The notes: generated from the letters alone by a model not told the origin. A stretch of 64,000 nucleotides of DNA from Poriferisodalis sp965204195 (GCF_965204195.1 NZ_OZ241975.1:2480001-2544000); one strand, 5' to 3'; shown: positions 34,830 to 44,188, numbered from the stretch's first letter. Numbers and translations: made by a program.

Positions 34830-35442
34830 GGCGGACTCGCACATCGTCGGTCACGGCACCATTCTGCCCCAGCAGACGCTCGACGTAACGGGCCAGCACA
34901 TCGACCTCCAAGTTGACGGGGTCGCCGGGCCGCGCGGTGCCCATGGTGGTCATGGCCATGGTGTGCGGGATGAGCGCAACTGAGAACTCGCAGCCGCCCT
35001 CGTCGTCGTCGGTGATGTCGAAACAGGTCAGGCTGATGCCGTTGAGGGTCACCGAGCCCTTTTCCACCAGGTAGCGGCGCAGGCCGCCCTCGGGCGGAAC
35101 GGCGACGCGCAGGTCAGGGGCGGGATGGGTGATGGTCGCCACCCCGTCGACGTGACCCTGCACGAGGTGCCCGCCGAGCCGGTCGGCGTAGCGCATGCAG
35201 CGCTCGAGATTCACGGGGTCGCCCTCGGACAGCAATCCCAGTGCCGTTCGCTTCTCGGTCTCGGCGCTGACGTCGGCCTCCCACCAGCCGTCCCCCATCT
35301 CGACGACGGTCAGGCAGCACCCGTTCACCGAAATGGAGTCATCGACGGTGGCGTCGGACAGCACCAAGGCGGCGTTGAACCGGTAGCGCTCGCCGTTACG
35401 GCCAGCGAAGCTGCCGAGTTCTTCGACGAGACCTGTGTACAT
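34822..35442 (-). CDS. ribE: riboflavin synthase alpha chain
   Basis: 206 aa from the canonical start MYTGLVEE at 35442, with GGAAGG upstream. Two tandem lumazine-binding barrels: the first with SVNGCCLTVV and the GHLVQGHVDG loop, the second with LNGISLTCFDI and IPHTMAMTTM. It dismutates two lumazines to riboflavin. It follows ribD after a 180-base gap and overlaps ribBA by eight bases. Lumazine synthase (ribH) is not found in this window. Confidence 0.96.
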   Translation of the reverse strand: MYTGLVEELGSFAGRNGERYRFNAALVLSDATVDDSISVNGCCLTVVEMGDGWWEADVSAETEKRTALGLLSEGDPVNLERCMRYADRLGGHLVQGHVDGVATITHPAPDLRVAVPPEGGLRRYLVEKGSVTLNGISLTCFDITDDDEGGCEFSVALIPHTMAMTTMGTARPGDPVNLEVDVLARYVERLLGQNGAVTDDVRVRHD

Positions 35443-35622
35443 CGCCCTTCCTTCCAGGAGAAACGAGCTGTCCTGACTGCCCGGTCTGTTCGTCACAGGC
35501 CGGTATCGAACGGTACCGGGGGAAGCCTGCTGGTGCGTCCGCCGGCGCTCGCCGGGCCAACAGGCCGAACCGAATGGCGAAGCTGTAGCCCCGGCGAGAT
35601 CGCGCTCGAATTGCCCCGCGCG
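35443..35622 (-). other. 180-base gap between ribD and ribE, no gene
   Basis: GC-rich spacer on the coding strand between ribD and ribE. I looked for the conserved stems of an FMN riboswitch and did not find a convincing match. It may hold an internal promoter for ribE-ribBA; no clear boxes are visible. Confidence 0.4.
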
Positions 35623-36756
35623 TCAGGGGTTGTTCGGCGCGGCCGGGTACATGGTGATGCGCAGGTCGCCGCCGACGGTGCGGACATCGGCGATGTCGCC
35701 GCGCCAGAACTCGGCAATCGTCGGTGCTCCTGGTCCCGCGAGAGTCGGCAGCCCGTCGTCGCCTCCAGCGAGCGCCGGTGCCAGATACACGACGTACTCG
35801 TCGACCAATCCACCTCGGTGCAGCTCTCCCGCGACGTTGGCACCGCCTTCCACCAGCAGCTCCACGACGCCGTCGTCGGCCAGCCTGGGCACCACCGACC
35901 GGAGCGCTCCGCTGACTTCGATGCACGGCTGCACCTTGGCTTCCGCCGGTGCCATGCCGAGCACGAAGCGGCGCGGATCGAGCTGATCAGCGGCCGTGCG
36001 TGCGAACGGCACATCGGCTGGCTCGTCACGTGCCTCGCGCATGTCCAGCAGGGGGCGGTGAGGATCGGTGAGCGGCAGCTCACGCACGGTGAGCGACGGG
36101 TCATCGGCACGCACGGTGCCTGCTCCCACCAGCACGGCGTCGCAGCGAGCTCGCAGCGCGTGAGCATCGGCACGCGCTTCAGGCGAGGTGATCCACTGCG
36201 AGGTGCCGTCGGGCGCTGCTGTGCGGCCGTCGAGGGTGGCGGCAAGCTTCAGCACCACCCACGGACGACCTGTCTGGCGCTGGTGCAGGTAGGAGCGCAG
36301 CGAGAGCAAGACGGCTTCGACGGCAACCCCCACGTCGACCTCGATGCCCGCGGCCCGAAGCGCGTCAACTCCGCTGCCAGCCACATGGGGATCGGGGTCG
36401 GTCACTCCGACCACGACCCGGCTGATGCTCGCGGCGATGATCGCGTCGATGCACGGCGCCGTGCGGCCGGTGTGCGAACAAGGCTCCAGCGTGGTGTACA
36501 GCGCCGCGCCGGCCGGATCCGCTCCGGCGCTGCGCGCTGCGTCGAGCGCCACGATCTCGGCATGGCGGCCCGGCGGCGGTTCGGTGGCACCCTCGTAGAT
36601 CTCGTCGTCGACAGTGACCAGCACCGCGCCCACCCAAGGATTCGGTGCAGTGGTGCCCCGCACGCGCTCCCCCAGTTGCGCGGCACGGTGCATGTGGGCG
36701 ATGTCAGCAGCGGAATCCGCCGGCGCGCCGGTTGGAGCCGGATGCTCAGCGGGCAT
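35623..36756 (-). CDS. ribD: bifunctional riboflavin deaminase / reductase
   Basis: 377 aa from ATG 36756, which overlaps the upstream stop (TGATG). N-terminal pyrimidine deaminase with the zinc ligands GRHAEIVAL and PCSHTGRTAPC; C-terminal reductase with TLDGRTAAPDGTSQWITS and LLVEGGANVAGEL. It carries out the second and third steps from the GTP cyclohydrolase product. Normal length. Alternative upstream starts lie inside the moaB-like gene and are not favoured. Confidence 0.95.
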   Translation of the reverse strand: MPAEHPAPTGAPADSAADIAHMHRAAQLGERVRGTTAPNPWVGAVLVTVDDEIYEGATEPPPGRHAEIVALDAARSAGADPAGAALYTTLEPCSHTGRTAPCIDAIIAASISRVVVGVTDPDPHVAGSGVDALRAAGIEVDVGVAVEAVLLSLRSYLHQRQTGRPWVVLKLAATLDGRTAAPDGTSQWITSPEARADAHALRARCDAVLVGAGTVRADDPSLTVRELPLTDPHRPLLDMREARDEPADVPFARTAADQLDPRRFVLGMAPAEAKVQPCIEVSGALRSVVPRLADDGVVELLVEGGANVAGELHRGGLVDEYVVYLAPALAGGDDGLPTLAGPGAPTIAEFWRGDIADVRTVGGDLRITMYPAAPNNP

Positions 36757-37289
36757 CAGTGCAGCCGTTCGCCCGCGAGCAGGGCTAGGGCATGGGGCAG
36801 CACGTCGGCCACGGCCTCGAAGCACTCCACGCATCCCTTGGTGGAGCCGGGCGTGTTCAGCACGATCGTGCTGCCGATGATGCCTGCGACACCTCGAGAC
36901 AGCCGGCCCAGCGGGTTCACCAGGCGCATGGCCTCGGCCAAGCCGGGTGCTTCGCGCTCGATCACGGCGCGGGTGCCCTCGGGTGTGAGATCTCGTTCGG
37001 TGAAGCCGGTGCCGCCGGTCGACACGATCAGCCCCTCGAATCCGGCTGACATCTCGGTCAGCGCCTCAGCAACGGTGTCGACGCCGTCGGCGACGACACG
37101 ACGTTCGACGACCTCGTATCCGGCCGCTGCCAGCGTTTCGCCAAGTGCTTCGCCGCTGCGATCCTCGCGGGTGCCCGCCACGACGCCATCCGAGACCGTC
37201 AGCACCTTCGCCGCGAGCGGATGATCGGCCTCTGATGCGTGAGGCTGTTGGTGGTGCTGGTGTCGGTGCGCCCCGTGATCGGTGGCCAT
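36756..37289 (-). CDS. moaB: MoaB/Mog-type molybdopterin adenylyltransferase-like protein
   Basis: 177 aa. Core motifs of the MoaB/MogA fold: LTVSDGV, REDRSGEAL, the substrate loop IVSTGGTGFTERDLTPE and LNTPGSTKG. A 20-residue histidine-rich N-terminal extension (HGAHRHQHHQQPH) is unusual and might bind metal. First gene of the minus-strand cluster leading into ribD, with which it overlaps by one base; it is divergent from the amidohydrolase. Confidence 0.88.
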   Translation of the reverse strand: MATDHGAHRHQHHQQPHASEADHPLAAKVLTVSDGVVAGTREDRSGEALGETLAAAGYEVVERRVVADGVDTVAEALTEMSAGFEGLIVSTGGTGFTERDLTPEGTRAVIEREAPGLAEAMRLVNPLGRLSRGVAGIIGSTIVLNTPGSTKGCVECFEAVADVLPHALALLAGERLH

Positions 37290-37392
37290 CGCGGCAGGCT
37301 ACCGACGGCCATTTGGGCGTGACGCTGACGGCGGGGCGAAGCCAGCCTCTCGATCCGGCGACTCCCGTCGGCTGCTTCACTAGCCTGCGCCT

Positions 37393-38556
37393 ATGGCCTA
37401 CGCGCGCAACCGGACCTATCTCGATGCCGACAGCCACCTCATGGAGCTGCCGGATTTCCTGCGGGCGCATGCCGACCCCGGCATCCGCGATCGCATCCCC
37501 GACATCGACTTCGCCAACGGCGGTCGTCTCACCGAGGACATGGAGCTAGCAGCACAGAACCGTGCCCATCCGCCCGAGACCGTCGCGGATCTCACCGCGC
37601 TCGGGGACGATCTGATCGCCGGGCCCAAGGGGTACCAGGCGCTCGGTGCCTTCAACCCTGCTGAGCGCACCACGGCGCTGGACCTGCTCGGATTCGCCCA
37701 GCAGTTCGTGTTCGCGACGTTCAGCGTCGGCGTGGCGTTCGACCCCAAGGCGGACCTCGATGTCCGGTATGGCGCCGCCCGGGCGCACAACCGAGGCATG
37801 GCCGAGTTCTGCGCAGGCGACGACCGGTTGATCGGCGTGGCGCTGCTGCCATTGGACGACCCGCAGCTGGCCGCGGCGGAGATGTCCCATGCACTCGAGC
37901 TCGGGCTCGGCGCCATGTGGGTACCCCACCGTCCTGCCGCAGGCGCCTCGCCCGGCCACTCCGATCTGGACCCGGTCTGGGCTCAGATGGCCGAGGCGGG
38001 AGTGCCCTTCGTCCTCCATGTCGGCGGCGATCCGCTGCAGATCGAGCCCGAGTGGATGGACACCGGCCGCCCGATGCCGACGGACTGGCTAGGCGGCGGC
38101 GAGAACGTTCGCGGCAAGGACATGGTGGCGCTGCATCACGCCGCGGAGACATTCGTGGGTGTGATGGTTCTTGACGGGGTGCTGAGCCGACATCCGAACC
38201 TGCGCGGCGGCGTCATCGAGCTCGGCGCCGCTTGGGTGCCTCCGATGCTGCGCCGGCTCGACCAGATCGTCGAGATCTGGAAGCGATCCGAGCCCGAGTT
38301 GGCGGCGCTCGGCGAGGCGCCCTCAGCCCAGATCACCCGCCAGATGGCGTTCACGCCGTACCCGTTCGAGGATGTCGGCGCCATGATCCGCGATTCCAAC
38401 GAGAACCTGTACCTGTTCTCGAGTGATTACCCCCACATCGAGGGTGGGCGAAATCCGCTGGGTCGCTTCAACTCGTCGCTGGAAGGGTTCGACGAATACG
38501 TGCTCGACCGCTTCTTCGCCGACAACATGGCCGACCTGCTCGAATCGGGGGCCTGA
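37393..38556 (+). CDS. amidohydrolase family 2 protein
   Basis: 387 aa. TIM-barrel amidohydrolase (Amidohydro_2 type): N-terminal YLDADSHLMELPDFL gives the DxDxHxxE pattern often seen in this branch; histidines in PFVLHVGGD and the C-terminal LFSSDYPHIEGGRNPL supply further metal or active-site residues. Such proteins are decarboxylases or hydrolases; the substrate is unknown. Its 5-prime 110 bases are duplicated, inverted, at 40098-40215. Confidence 0.8.
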   Translation: MAYARNRTYLDADSHLMELPDFLRAHADPGIRDRIPDIDFANGGRLTEDMELAAQNRAHPPETVADLTALGDDLIAGPKGYQALGAFNPAERTTALDLLGFAQQFVFATFSVGVAFDPKADLDVRYGAARAHNRGMAEFCAGDDRLIGVALLPLDDPQLAAAEMSHALELGLGAMWVPHRPAAGASPGHSDLDPVWAQMAEAGVPFVLHVGGDPLQIEPEWMDTGRPMPTDWLGGGENVRGKDMVALHHAAETFVGVMVLDGVLSRHPNLRGGVIELGAAWVPPMLRRLDQIVEIWKRSEPELAALGEAPSAQITRQMAFTPYPFEDVGAMIRDSNENLYLFSSDYPHIEGGRNPLGRFNSSLEGFDEYVLDRFFADNMADLLESGA

Positions 38557-38631
38557 CGCCGTGACCGGTTCCATCCGTGGTATCCCCGCGGCAGGAGCCG
38601 CTCCAGCCCTGAACCAGAATCGAGACGACTC

Positions 38632-39060
38632 ATGACAGCACTCAGCGAAGTGACGCGGGAAGTCGCGTTTGACCTCGACACTGTCCGTGTCGTGCTGCAC
38701 GTGCTGGCGGTGACGGTGTGGATCGGCGGCCAGATCGTGGTCGGGGCCGTCGTGCCGGTGGTGGGGCGGGCGTTCCCTGGCTCCGGCAAGGTCGCGGCGA
38801 AGGCCTTCTCACGGGTGGCGTGGCCCGCATTCGGCATTGCGGTCGTTACCGGCCTGTGGGGCATGCTGGCCATTCCCAGCGAAGAGACGAGCACGGGCTG
38901 GTCGATGTTGCTCGGCATCAAGATGCTGCTCGTGCTCATCTCCGGCATCGGCGCGCTGGTGCATCAGAATGCCGGCGACAACGTGGCCAAACGGGGCGCA
39001 GCAGCCGGCGTGTCGCTGCTGTGCGGCCTGACCGCGCTGCTGTTCGGCGTGATGCTCTAG
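38632..39060 (+). CDS. four-span membrane protein, CopD-like
   Basis: 142 aa with four hydrophobic segments: VVLHVLAVTVWIGGQIVVGA, WPAFGIAVVTGLWGML, LLGIKMLLVLISGIGAL and VSLLCGLTALLFGVML. The first span has the HxxxxxxWxGG pattern of CopD-like and related small integral membrane proteins. Function not established. The last 115 bases of the gene are duplicated at 46204-46316 beside another fibronectin-III gene. Confidence 0.7.
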   Translation: MTALSEVTREVAFDLDTVRVVLHVLAVTVWIGGQIVVGAVVPVVGRAFPGSGKVAAKAFSRVAWPAFGIAVVTGLWGMLAIPSEETSTGWSMLLGIKMLLVLISGIGALVHQNAGDNVAKRGAAAGVSLLCGLTALLFGVML

Positions 39061-39077
39061 CGCCAGCCCTTCGCAGA

Positions 39078-39967
39078 CTAGGCAGGCTTATGTATCTCGA
39101 GAGTGCTAAGGAATTGGAATGCTGAGTTGGCGGAGAGGCTCGTCCACACGGCATAGCGCCCGTGAACGTTCGCATCGTTGAACGGCAGCGGGTCGTGGAA
39201 GTCGGTGAGACTCGCCGTCCAGTCCGTGGTATCGGGCCAGTCGCCGCTCAGCACAATCGTGAACAGAACGGGTTGGGTGAGAGCACCCGACGGCAGGTGG
39301 TCGGCCGTCACGGCATATATCCCAGTGATCTTGAGCGGGCTGTGTCCGCTCAACACCGGATCGCCCCCGACCGCAGTAGAGCACTGCGTCGCTCCTGAGC
39401 AACCACGCGCATAGCCGAGATCGGACCAGGTCACGGACGCGTCGACAACCTCGACAGTTGAAGCGCCGCCTTGGTATGCCAGCTCGCTGTTCTGAGGCTG
39501 GGGGCGTTGCCAGATGAGCTCGGCCTTGTCGCCTTTGCCTGCGGCGTTCTTGGCGCGTACCGACAGACGGTAGATGTCGCAGCGGCGCAGCTTGTTGAAC
39601 GTCACCGATGTCGTGTCGGCGCTGACCCTCTTGGTGCGCTTCTTGCCGCCGCAGTCGGGATCGGCCGTCACGATGTAACCGGCGGGCGCGCTGCCCGACG
39701 CGAGGGCTTGCCAGCTGACAGCGACCGCGTCCCGGCCGCCTCTTGCGCGCTCAGACCGGTCGGCGCGCCCGGCGGGAGCTCCGCCGGCTCCTGAGCGCCA
39801 GCAGACCCAGGCAGCGCCAGCTTGGACGCCCCGGGCGGGTCGGGCACGGCAGCCTGTGCCGCAGCAGGCGAGGCCAACGGCACGAACACCGCGGCCATGG
39901 CGACCACGAGAGCGACCAGCGCAGACTGCGCTCGTGCTCGCACCGAAACGAACTGTGTTGAAAGCAT
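39078..39967 (-). pseudogene. frameshifted fibronectin-III secreted protein
   Basis: The signal peptide is read from ATG 39967 (VALVVAMAAVFVPLASPAAAQ). It continues to PPGAPTGLSAQEAAG, then the frame breaks: the fibronectin-III continuation DAVAVSWQALASGSAPAGY is in the next frame from about 39735. One missing G in a GGG run would explain it. The continued frame runs through the FN3 domain (ADPDCGG, CDIYRLSVRAKNAAG) into a C-terminal beta domain with GCSGATQC. It has no long G tract, unlike its paralogues at 40273, 46425 and 49071. It is either a broken gene or a one-base assembly error. Confidence 0.65.
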
Positions 39968-40097
39968 GGGTACCGCCGATCTGGTGGTAGGGGGTTGTCG
40001 CTGAGACGGTAACCATGCGTGTTCAGGCCAAATATTCAGAATTCATTGGTTTTTCCTTCATTTATGCGAAAAAAGACGCAAGTTCTCCCGATGAATC

Positions 40098-40215
40098 GTG
40101 CTCGGGTTCGACATGCGCCCGCAGGAAATCCGGCAGCTCCATGAGGCGGCTGTCGGCATCGAGACAGGTCCGGTTGCGCGCGTAGGCCAGAGGCGCAGGC
40201 TGGTGAGGCGCCTCG
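40098..40215 (-). pseudogene. inverted 5-prime fragment of the amidohydrolase gene
   Basis: On the minus strand this stretch matches 37374-37485 almost base for base, including the region just before the start and the first 28 codons (RTYLDADSH region reads RTCLDADSR). The start ATG has become CTG. It lies between the two fibronectin-III genes and encodes nothing complete. It records a local inverted duplication. Confidence 0.85.
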
Positions 40216-40272
40216 TGCGGCCCCGAGACCGCTCAGCTCATGCTCGGCAGCCCGCTGCGATGGCCGGCGATG

Positions 40273-41779
40273 TCAGTTGCAGTCGGCGGGGCGCAGGACG
40301 CAGATGGCCACGTGCTGGTATTCCTCGATGTCGATCTCGCCTTCGGCCAGTTTGCGGGCGGCCTTGACGAGCTCGCTGCGGTCGATGACCCCGCTGTTGT
40401 CGGCGTCGTAGGTCGAGCGGGTGCCCGAGGGGATCCCCGGGTCGGCCCCGCCCACCGTGGCGCCCACCGCCGGAGGAACCCCGGCGGGCGCGGCGGGCGC
40501 GGGCTGGTCGCTCGCGGCGATGTCGATCCGCAGCGCCGCGACCTGATACGCGACGGCGCCGGAGTCGGGCACGGCCTCGTTGCGGACCGCACCGATGTCG
40601 GGCGTGATGTAGATGATCTCCGCGCCCTCCGCGTCGCTGTCGTCGACGACGGTGAGCGTCACGCTGCCCGAGCGCTGCCCCGCCGCAATCGCGACCGCAG
40701 GCGACGACAGCGTGTAGTCGCCGGCGCCGGCCGTGCCCTCCACGACCAAAGGAATGCTCACCGCGGACTCCACGGCGACGCGCAGGCGGGCGGTGACCGT
40801 CACCGTGGCCCCTTCTGTCACCGACGTGCGGCTCGCGCTCAACAGCCGCAGCGGCGTCGCCGCGGGCCCGCCGGGGGGATCCTTCGGCGCGCCCTGCGCC
40901 TGCGCCGACCACGGGCTTGCGCCCGACGCGCTCAACGCCCGCACCTGCCCGTAGTACTCACGGCGAAGGGCATACTCCGCGTCGAGGATCGCGCGCGGGG
41001 TCGTCCCCACCCGCACGGTCACCCAGCCCGTGAGCGGATCACCCGCCACGGCAGCCGCGGCGTTGGGGGCATGCACCTCCTTGTAGCGCACCTCATAGCC
41101 CGTCACCCGCGCCGTCGACATGGTGTCGGGCGCCGTCCACGCCGCAGCGATCGTGTCAGCCCGGGGGCCGGGAGCCAGGCTCAGCCCCGTCGGCGCTGCG
41201 GGCGGCTTGGGTATCAGGCGCAATGTGACCGCCGAGCCGGCGGTCAGCGAAAACGAACCGACGCTGGCGCACACGAATCGCTCGTGTTTGGTGGAGTGGC
41301 GTTGACAGGAACCCAGCGGCAGGGTTTGACTGCCATCGGTCAACACGTAATTCTGTAGCTGCGTCACCGGGGCGACCGGGTCAATATCGAGTCGCACGTC
41401 GGGGGTGGGGCTACCGCCGTCGTAGACGATATACATCAGTTTCGTGATGGTGTAGGTGGTGCCGTCGATCACGAAGTCGTCGTCGCTCAGCCTGTTCGTC
41501 GTGCTTGCCGTCGTGGAGCAATCTTCATTGCCGGCTGCGTTCGAGCAACCGACCACGGCCAAGCTGGTGCCGCGCCACTCGTTCGGTGTCATCGTCGCCT
41601 GCCAGAGGGGCGACTCCAACGCCGCCTCGGCGGGCCGGGCGTCGTGGACCAACAGCACGCCGACAATAGCCAAGACCCCGAACGCAGCCACCGCGGCTAT
41701 GCGCCGGCGGATCACGCCGACACTCCGGGAAGGGCTAGCCCCCCCCCCCCCCGGCAATAGGCCTTCCCAGAAGCTTCAT
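40273..41779 (-). CDS. phase-variable secreted fibronectin-III / EF-hand protein (G-tract out of frame)
   Basis: The best start is ATG 41779, with GGAG six bases upstream: leader MKLLGRPIA, a 14-G tract, then ASPSR, RRRIAAVAAFGVLAIVGVLL and an AEA cleavage site. With 14 G this ATG hits TAG after 14 codons; 13 or 16 G would give the full protein of about 500 aa. A TTG at 41757 (494 aa) is in frame now and has a GGGAAGG upstream, so a weak alternative product is possible. Mature domains: N-terminal beta domain (WQATMTPNEWRG, GCSN...C), fibronectin-III (APTGLSLAPG, TGYEVRYKEV), a Calx-beta-like domain (TSVTEGATVTVTARL), and a C-terminal EF-hand (DADNSGVIDRSEL). Probably a cell-surface calcium-binding protein. 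Confidence 0.75.
41739..41752 (-). repeat. 14-base poly-G tract, fn3 locus 1
   Basis: Fourteen G on the coding strand beginning at codon 10 of the ATG 41779 frame. Current phase: out of frame for ATG (stop TAG immediately after), in frame for TTG 41757. ON for ATG at 13 or 16. Confidence 0.9.
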
Positions 41780-41919
41780 TGCAATCTCCGATTTCTTCGA
41801 GAACTCTCGTGAGCCGACCGCGAACACTTGCAGCCAGCCCACCGGTCGCCACAAGCTACCGGACACCCGCCGCCGCACGGCACATGCCCGACACAGCAGG
41901 CGCAGCTAGCCCTTGCGGG

Positions 41920-42228
41920 TCAGCAGTCCGCCATGGCGCCGAGCGCGGCGCAGACTTCTGGGCGGCGGTGGGGCAAAGCGCTGATGCGCTCCGTCAAGTG
42001 TGACTTGAGCACCACTCGAAGATTGTCGAACGAGGCTGCGCTGGGTTGGGGGAGACCGTCATCTGCGTCGAGCGCTACCTCGGTCGGGATGCCCCGGACG
42101 GTGCGCGTGATCGGGGCGACGACCAGCTTGTTGAGCACTCCGATCGCCTCGTTGCGGGTGACGATGAGCACCGGCCGAACCTCGTTCTCGCTCTCCGCCC
42201 ACCAGACGTCGCACTGAGCAGGCGTCAC
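41920..42228 (-). CDS. mazF: MazF/PemK-like endoribonuclease toxin
   Basis: 102 aa from GTG 42228, which overlaps the antitoxin stop (GTGA). Motifs of the family: an N-terminal TPAQCDVWWAE segment in place of the usual RGDIWWV, RPVLIVTRNEA, VVAPITRTVRGIPTEV, and DNLRVVLKSHLTERI. Predicted to cut mRNA unless bound by the ribbon-helix-helix antitoxin encoded just upstream. Confidence 0.85.
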   Translation of the reverse strand: MTPAQCDVWWAESENEVRPVLIVTRNEAIGVLNKLVVAPITRTVRGIPTEVALDADDGLPQPSAASFDNLRVVLKSHLTERISALPHRRPEVCAALGAMADC

Positions 42229-42473
42229 CAGGGTTCCTCGGCGATCATCGTCCGGGTGCTGCGCGCCGCCCATTCCAGTTCGTCGTCGGTCTCGGGTATT
42301 CGGCGGTACGCGTCGACGATGGCCTCGCCGATTTGGCGCCGCCGCCGCCGATCGAGCATCTCCTCGAGCGCTCGCCGCACCGCATCGGAACGAGACCGTG
42401 CGTCGCCGCTCGCTACGAGCTCGTCAAGCTGAGCGAGCAGGCTGTCGTCGATCCGTGCTACCAATTGCGTCAT
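42225..42473 (-). CDS. ribbon-helix-helix antitoxin
   Basis: 82 aa. N-terminal RHH DNA-binding fold (LVARIDDSLLAQLDELV, then SRSDAVRRALEEML) and a C-terminal toxin-neutralising tail rich in Arg, Asp and Trp. It precedes and overlaps the MazF-like gene, the typical antitoxin-first order. It appears leaderless, with a TAGACT box six bases before the ATG. Confidence 0.85.
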   Translation of the reverse strand: MTQLVARIDDSLLAQLDELVASGDARSRSDAVRRALEEMLDRRRRRQIGEAIVDAYRRIPETDDELEWAARSTRTMIAEEPW

Positions 42474-42479
42474 ATATTG

Positions 42480-42485
42480 AGTCTA
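42480..42485 (-). promoter_or_regulatory. -10 box TAGACT of the MazF-type operon
   Basis: TANNNT box on the minus strand with six bases to the ATG at 42473, the spacing seen for leaderless actinobacterial transcripts. I see no clear -35 element. Confidence 0.5.
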
Positions 42486-42524
42486 ACGAATCGCATTACA
42501 CAGTGCATTACTTTCGGGCTGCTA

Positions 42525-42853
42525 GCTGCATCGATTCCCTCACCGCCCGACGGGGAGATGCACCAACCGACTCCTGCCACAAGCCAGCGCTCACCCGCCC
42601 TGGCGAACCGCTCGCTGCAACACCGCCATGCAGCATCGGCGGGCCGCTCCCCGTGGGTCGAGGAACAGCCCGGCGCAGCCACAGCCAGCTGCTCAAAGGC
42701 CGCTACGCCTACACCACCCCCGCAGACCACGAAACCGGCTGCTACCGTCAACACGTCACAGCCAAGACGGCTGCGACTCAACAAAAAAGTCTCTACCAAA
42801 CCCGGCGTGATTCAAGCCGGCAAGACCCCAGTGCGCCTCGGCATCGGACCGTC
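42525..42853. repeat. gene-free stretch with remnants of fn3-cassette flanks (copy A)
   Basis: The 440 bases between 42474 and 42916 contain no credible gene. 42525-42566 matches 48936-48981 and carries a hairpin with TGCATC/GATGCA ends. 42590-42690 matches the 3-prime flanks at 46316-46430 and 48990-49065. 42831-42853 matches 50151-50173, which lies upstream of an fn3 gene. Both flanks of a cassette are present without the gene, as if it had been deleted. Confidence 0.65.
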
Positions 42854-42916
42854 GGGGTGTTCAGCGACAGTGCAGAGGGTCTCCGAGGGTTCCTTCGGCT
42901 CAGGCTTCGCCGGCGG

Positions 42917-44188
42917 TCATGGGGCGAGCGCGGTTATCGGGACCACGGTGGTGCCGTCGGGGCGGTCGTAGCCGTAGCCGGCGGCGGTGATGATGAGCAG
43001 CTTGGACGGCTCCCCGACACGTTCGGTGTCGACCTTGTTCTTGAGCCGCAGCAGGGACCCGGCGGCCTCTTCGATCCACTCTTGGCCGCCGAGCTTGACT
43101 TCGACGGCAATCCATCGCCGGTCCCGGGTCTCGATGATGGCGTCAGCCTCCAGATCGTGGCTGTCGCGGTAGTGGTACACGGCGGCATCGCTGCCCTGGC
43201 CGTAGATGCGCAGATCGCGTACCACCAAAGACTCGAACAGGAACCCGAGCGTCGCCAGCTCCTTGAGCAACCGGTCGGGCGTGGCGCCAACGGCCGCCGC
43301 TGCCAGCGACGGATCGACGAAGTGCCGCTTGGCTGACTTCCTCAACCTCGCCTTCGATCGCAGGTGAACGGACCAGTGACGCACGTCCTCGACGACGAAC
43401 AGTCGCTCCAGTGCCCTCACATACGCAGAGACGGTTTCTCGGTCTACGCCCGTCTCGCCATCGATGTCTCTTGCCAAGGTCGCGAATGCTGCGGTCGTGG
43501 CCACATTGCGCCCCAAGGACTCCAGCAGCCGTCGCACTCTGATGGGGTCGCGGGCCACTCCGTCGACTGCGGCGATGTCGGTCCGGCAGATCTCGTCGAG
43601 GTAATCATTCAGGAACATCTGGCTGGTTCGCACGGATTCGCCCCGCAGCCGAGGCCATCCGCCGCGGCAGACGGCATCGACGATGTCCTCCAAAGACGCA
43701 TCCGGCCGAGCTACTGCAACCGATTCGCCGGCAAACAGGCTTCGGAGCGACACCTCGCCGGTGGACTCGCCCGTCTCCAGCAGCGACATGGGGCGCAGCC
43801 GCACTCGCGAGATGCGGCCCGCGCCAGAGTGCCTGGTCGCATCATCGGGGGGGCTCGCGGACCCGGTCAGAATGAACCTTCCGTTGCCGCGCCCTTCGTC
43901 GCTGGCGTGGCGCACCTGGTTCCAGACCTCGGGGGCGAGTTGCCATTCGTCGAGCAGGCGAGGCTCTTCGCCTCGAAGGATTCGTCCCGGTGCGACCGAT
44001 ACCGAGGTGCGGGCATCGATGTCCTGGTCGAACAGCACTTCGCTGCGGGCGAAGTGGCGGGCAAGCCACGTCTTGCCGCAGCCTCTGGGTCCTTCGATCA
44101 CGACCGTCGGCATGTACGACAGTGCTTCGCCGACCGCGCGCTCAGCGATACGCGTTCGGTAGCCGACTGGTGTGAGTGTGCCGTCCAT
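42917..44188 (-). CDS. AAA-type ATPase with DUF4143 domain (copy 1)
   Basis: 423 aa from ATG 44188. N-terminal AAA_14-type ATPase with Walker A GPRGCGKTW and Walker B RLLDEWQLAPEVW, sensor-like FILTGSASPPDD. C-terminal DUF4143 with a PD-(D/E)xK-like core: DLEADAIIE followed by WIAVEVKLGG. The cellular role of this family is not settled; it is widespread in accessory islands and often counted with toxin-antitoxin or defence genes. Two paralogues lie at 47663 and 55585. No partner gene is attached. Confidence 0.85.
   Translation of the reverse strand: MDGTLTPVGYRTRIAERAVGEALSYMPTVVIEGPRGCGKTWLARHFARSEVLFDQDIDARTSVSVAPGRILRGEEPRLLDEWQLAPEVWNQVRHASDEGRGNGRFILTGSASPPDDATRHSGAGRISRVRLRPMSLLETGESTGEVSLRSLFAGESVAVARPDASLEDIVDAVCRGGWPRLRGESVRTSQMFLNDYLDEICRTDIAAVDGVARDPIRVRRLLESLGRNVATTAAFATLARDIDGETGVDRETVSAYVRALERLFVVEDVRHWSVHLRSKARLRKSAKRHFVDPSLAAAAVGATPDRLLKELATLGFLFESLVVRDLRIYGQGSDAAVYHYRDSHDLEADAIIETRDRRWIAVEVKLGGQEWIEEAAGSLLRLKNKVDTERVGEPSKLLIITAAGYGYDRPDGTTVVPITALAP

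Noticed and set aside
35443..35622. FMN riboswitch before ribE
   Set aside because: The conserved RFN stems and loop sequences could not be found on either strand; the gap is internal to the operon.
42474..42799. Small gene on the minus strand upstream of the MazF-type antitoxin
   Set aside because: The open frame covers flank-repeat remnants and has no homology or start signal.
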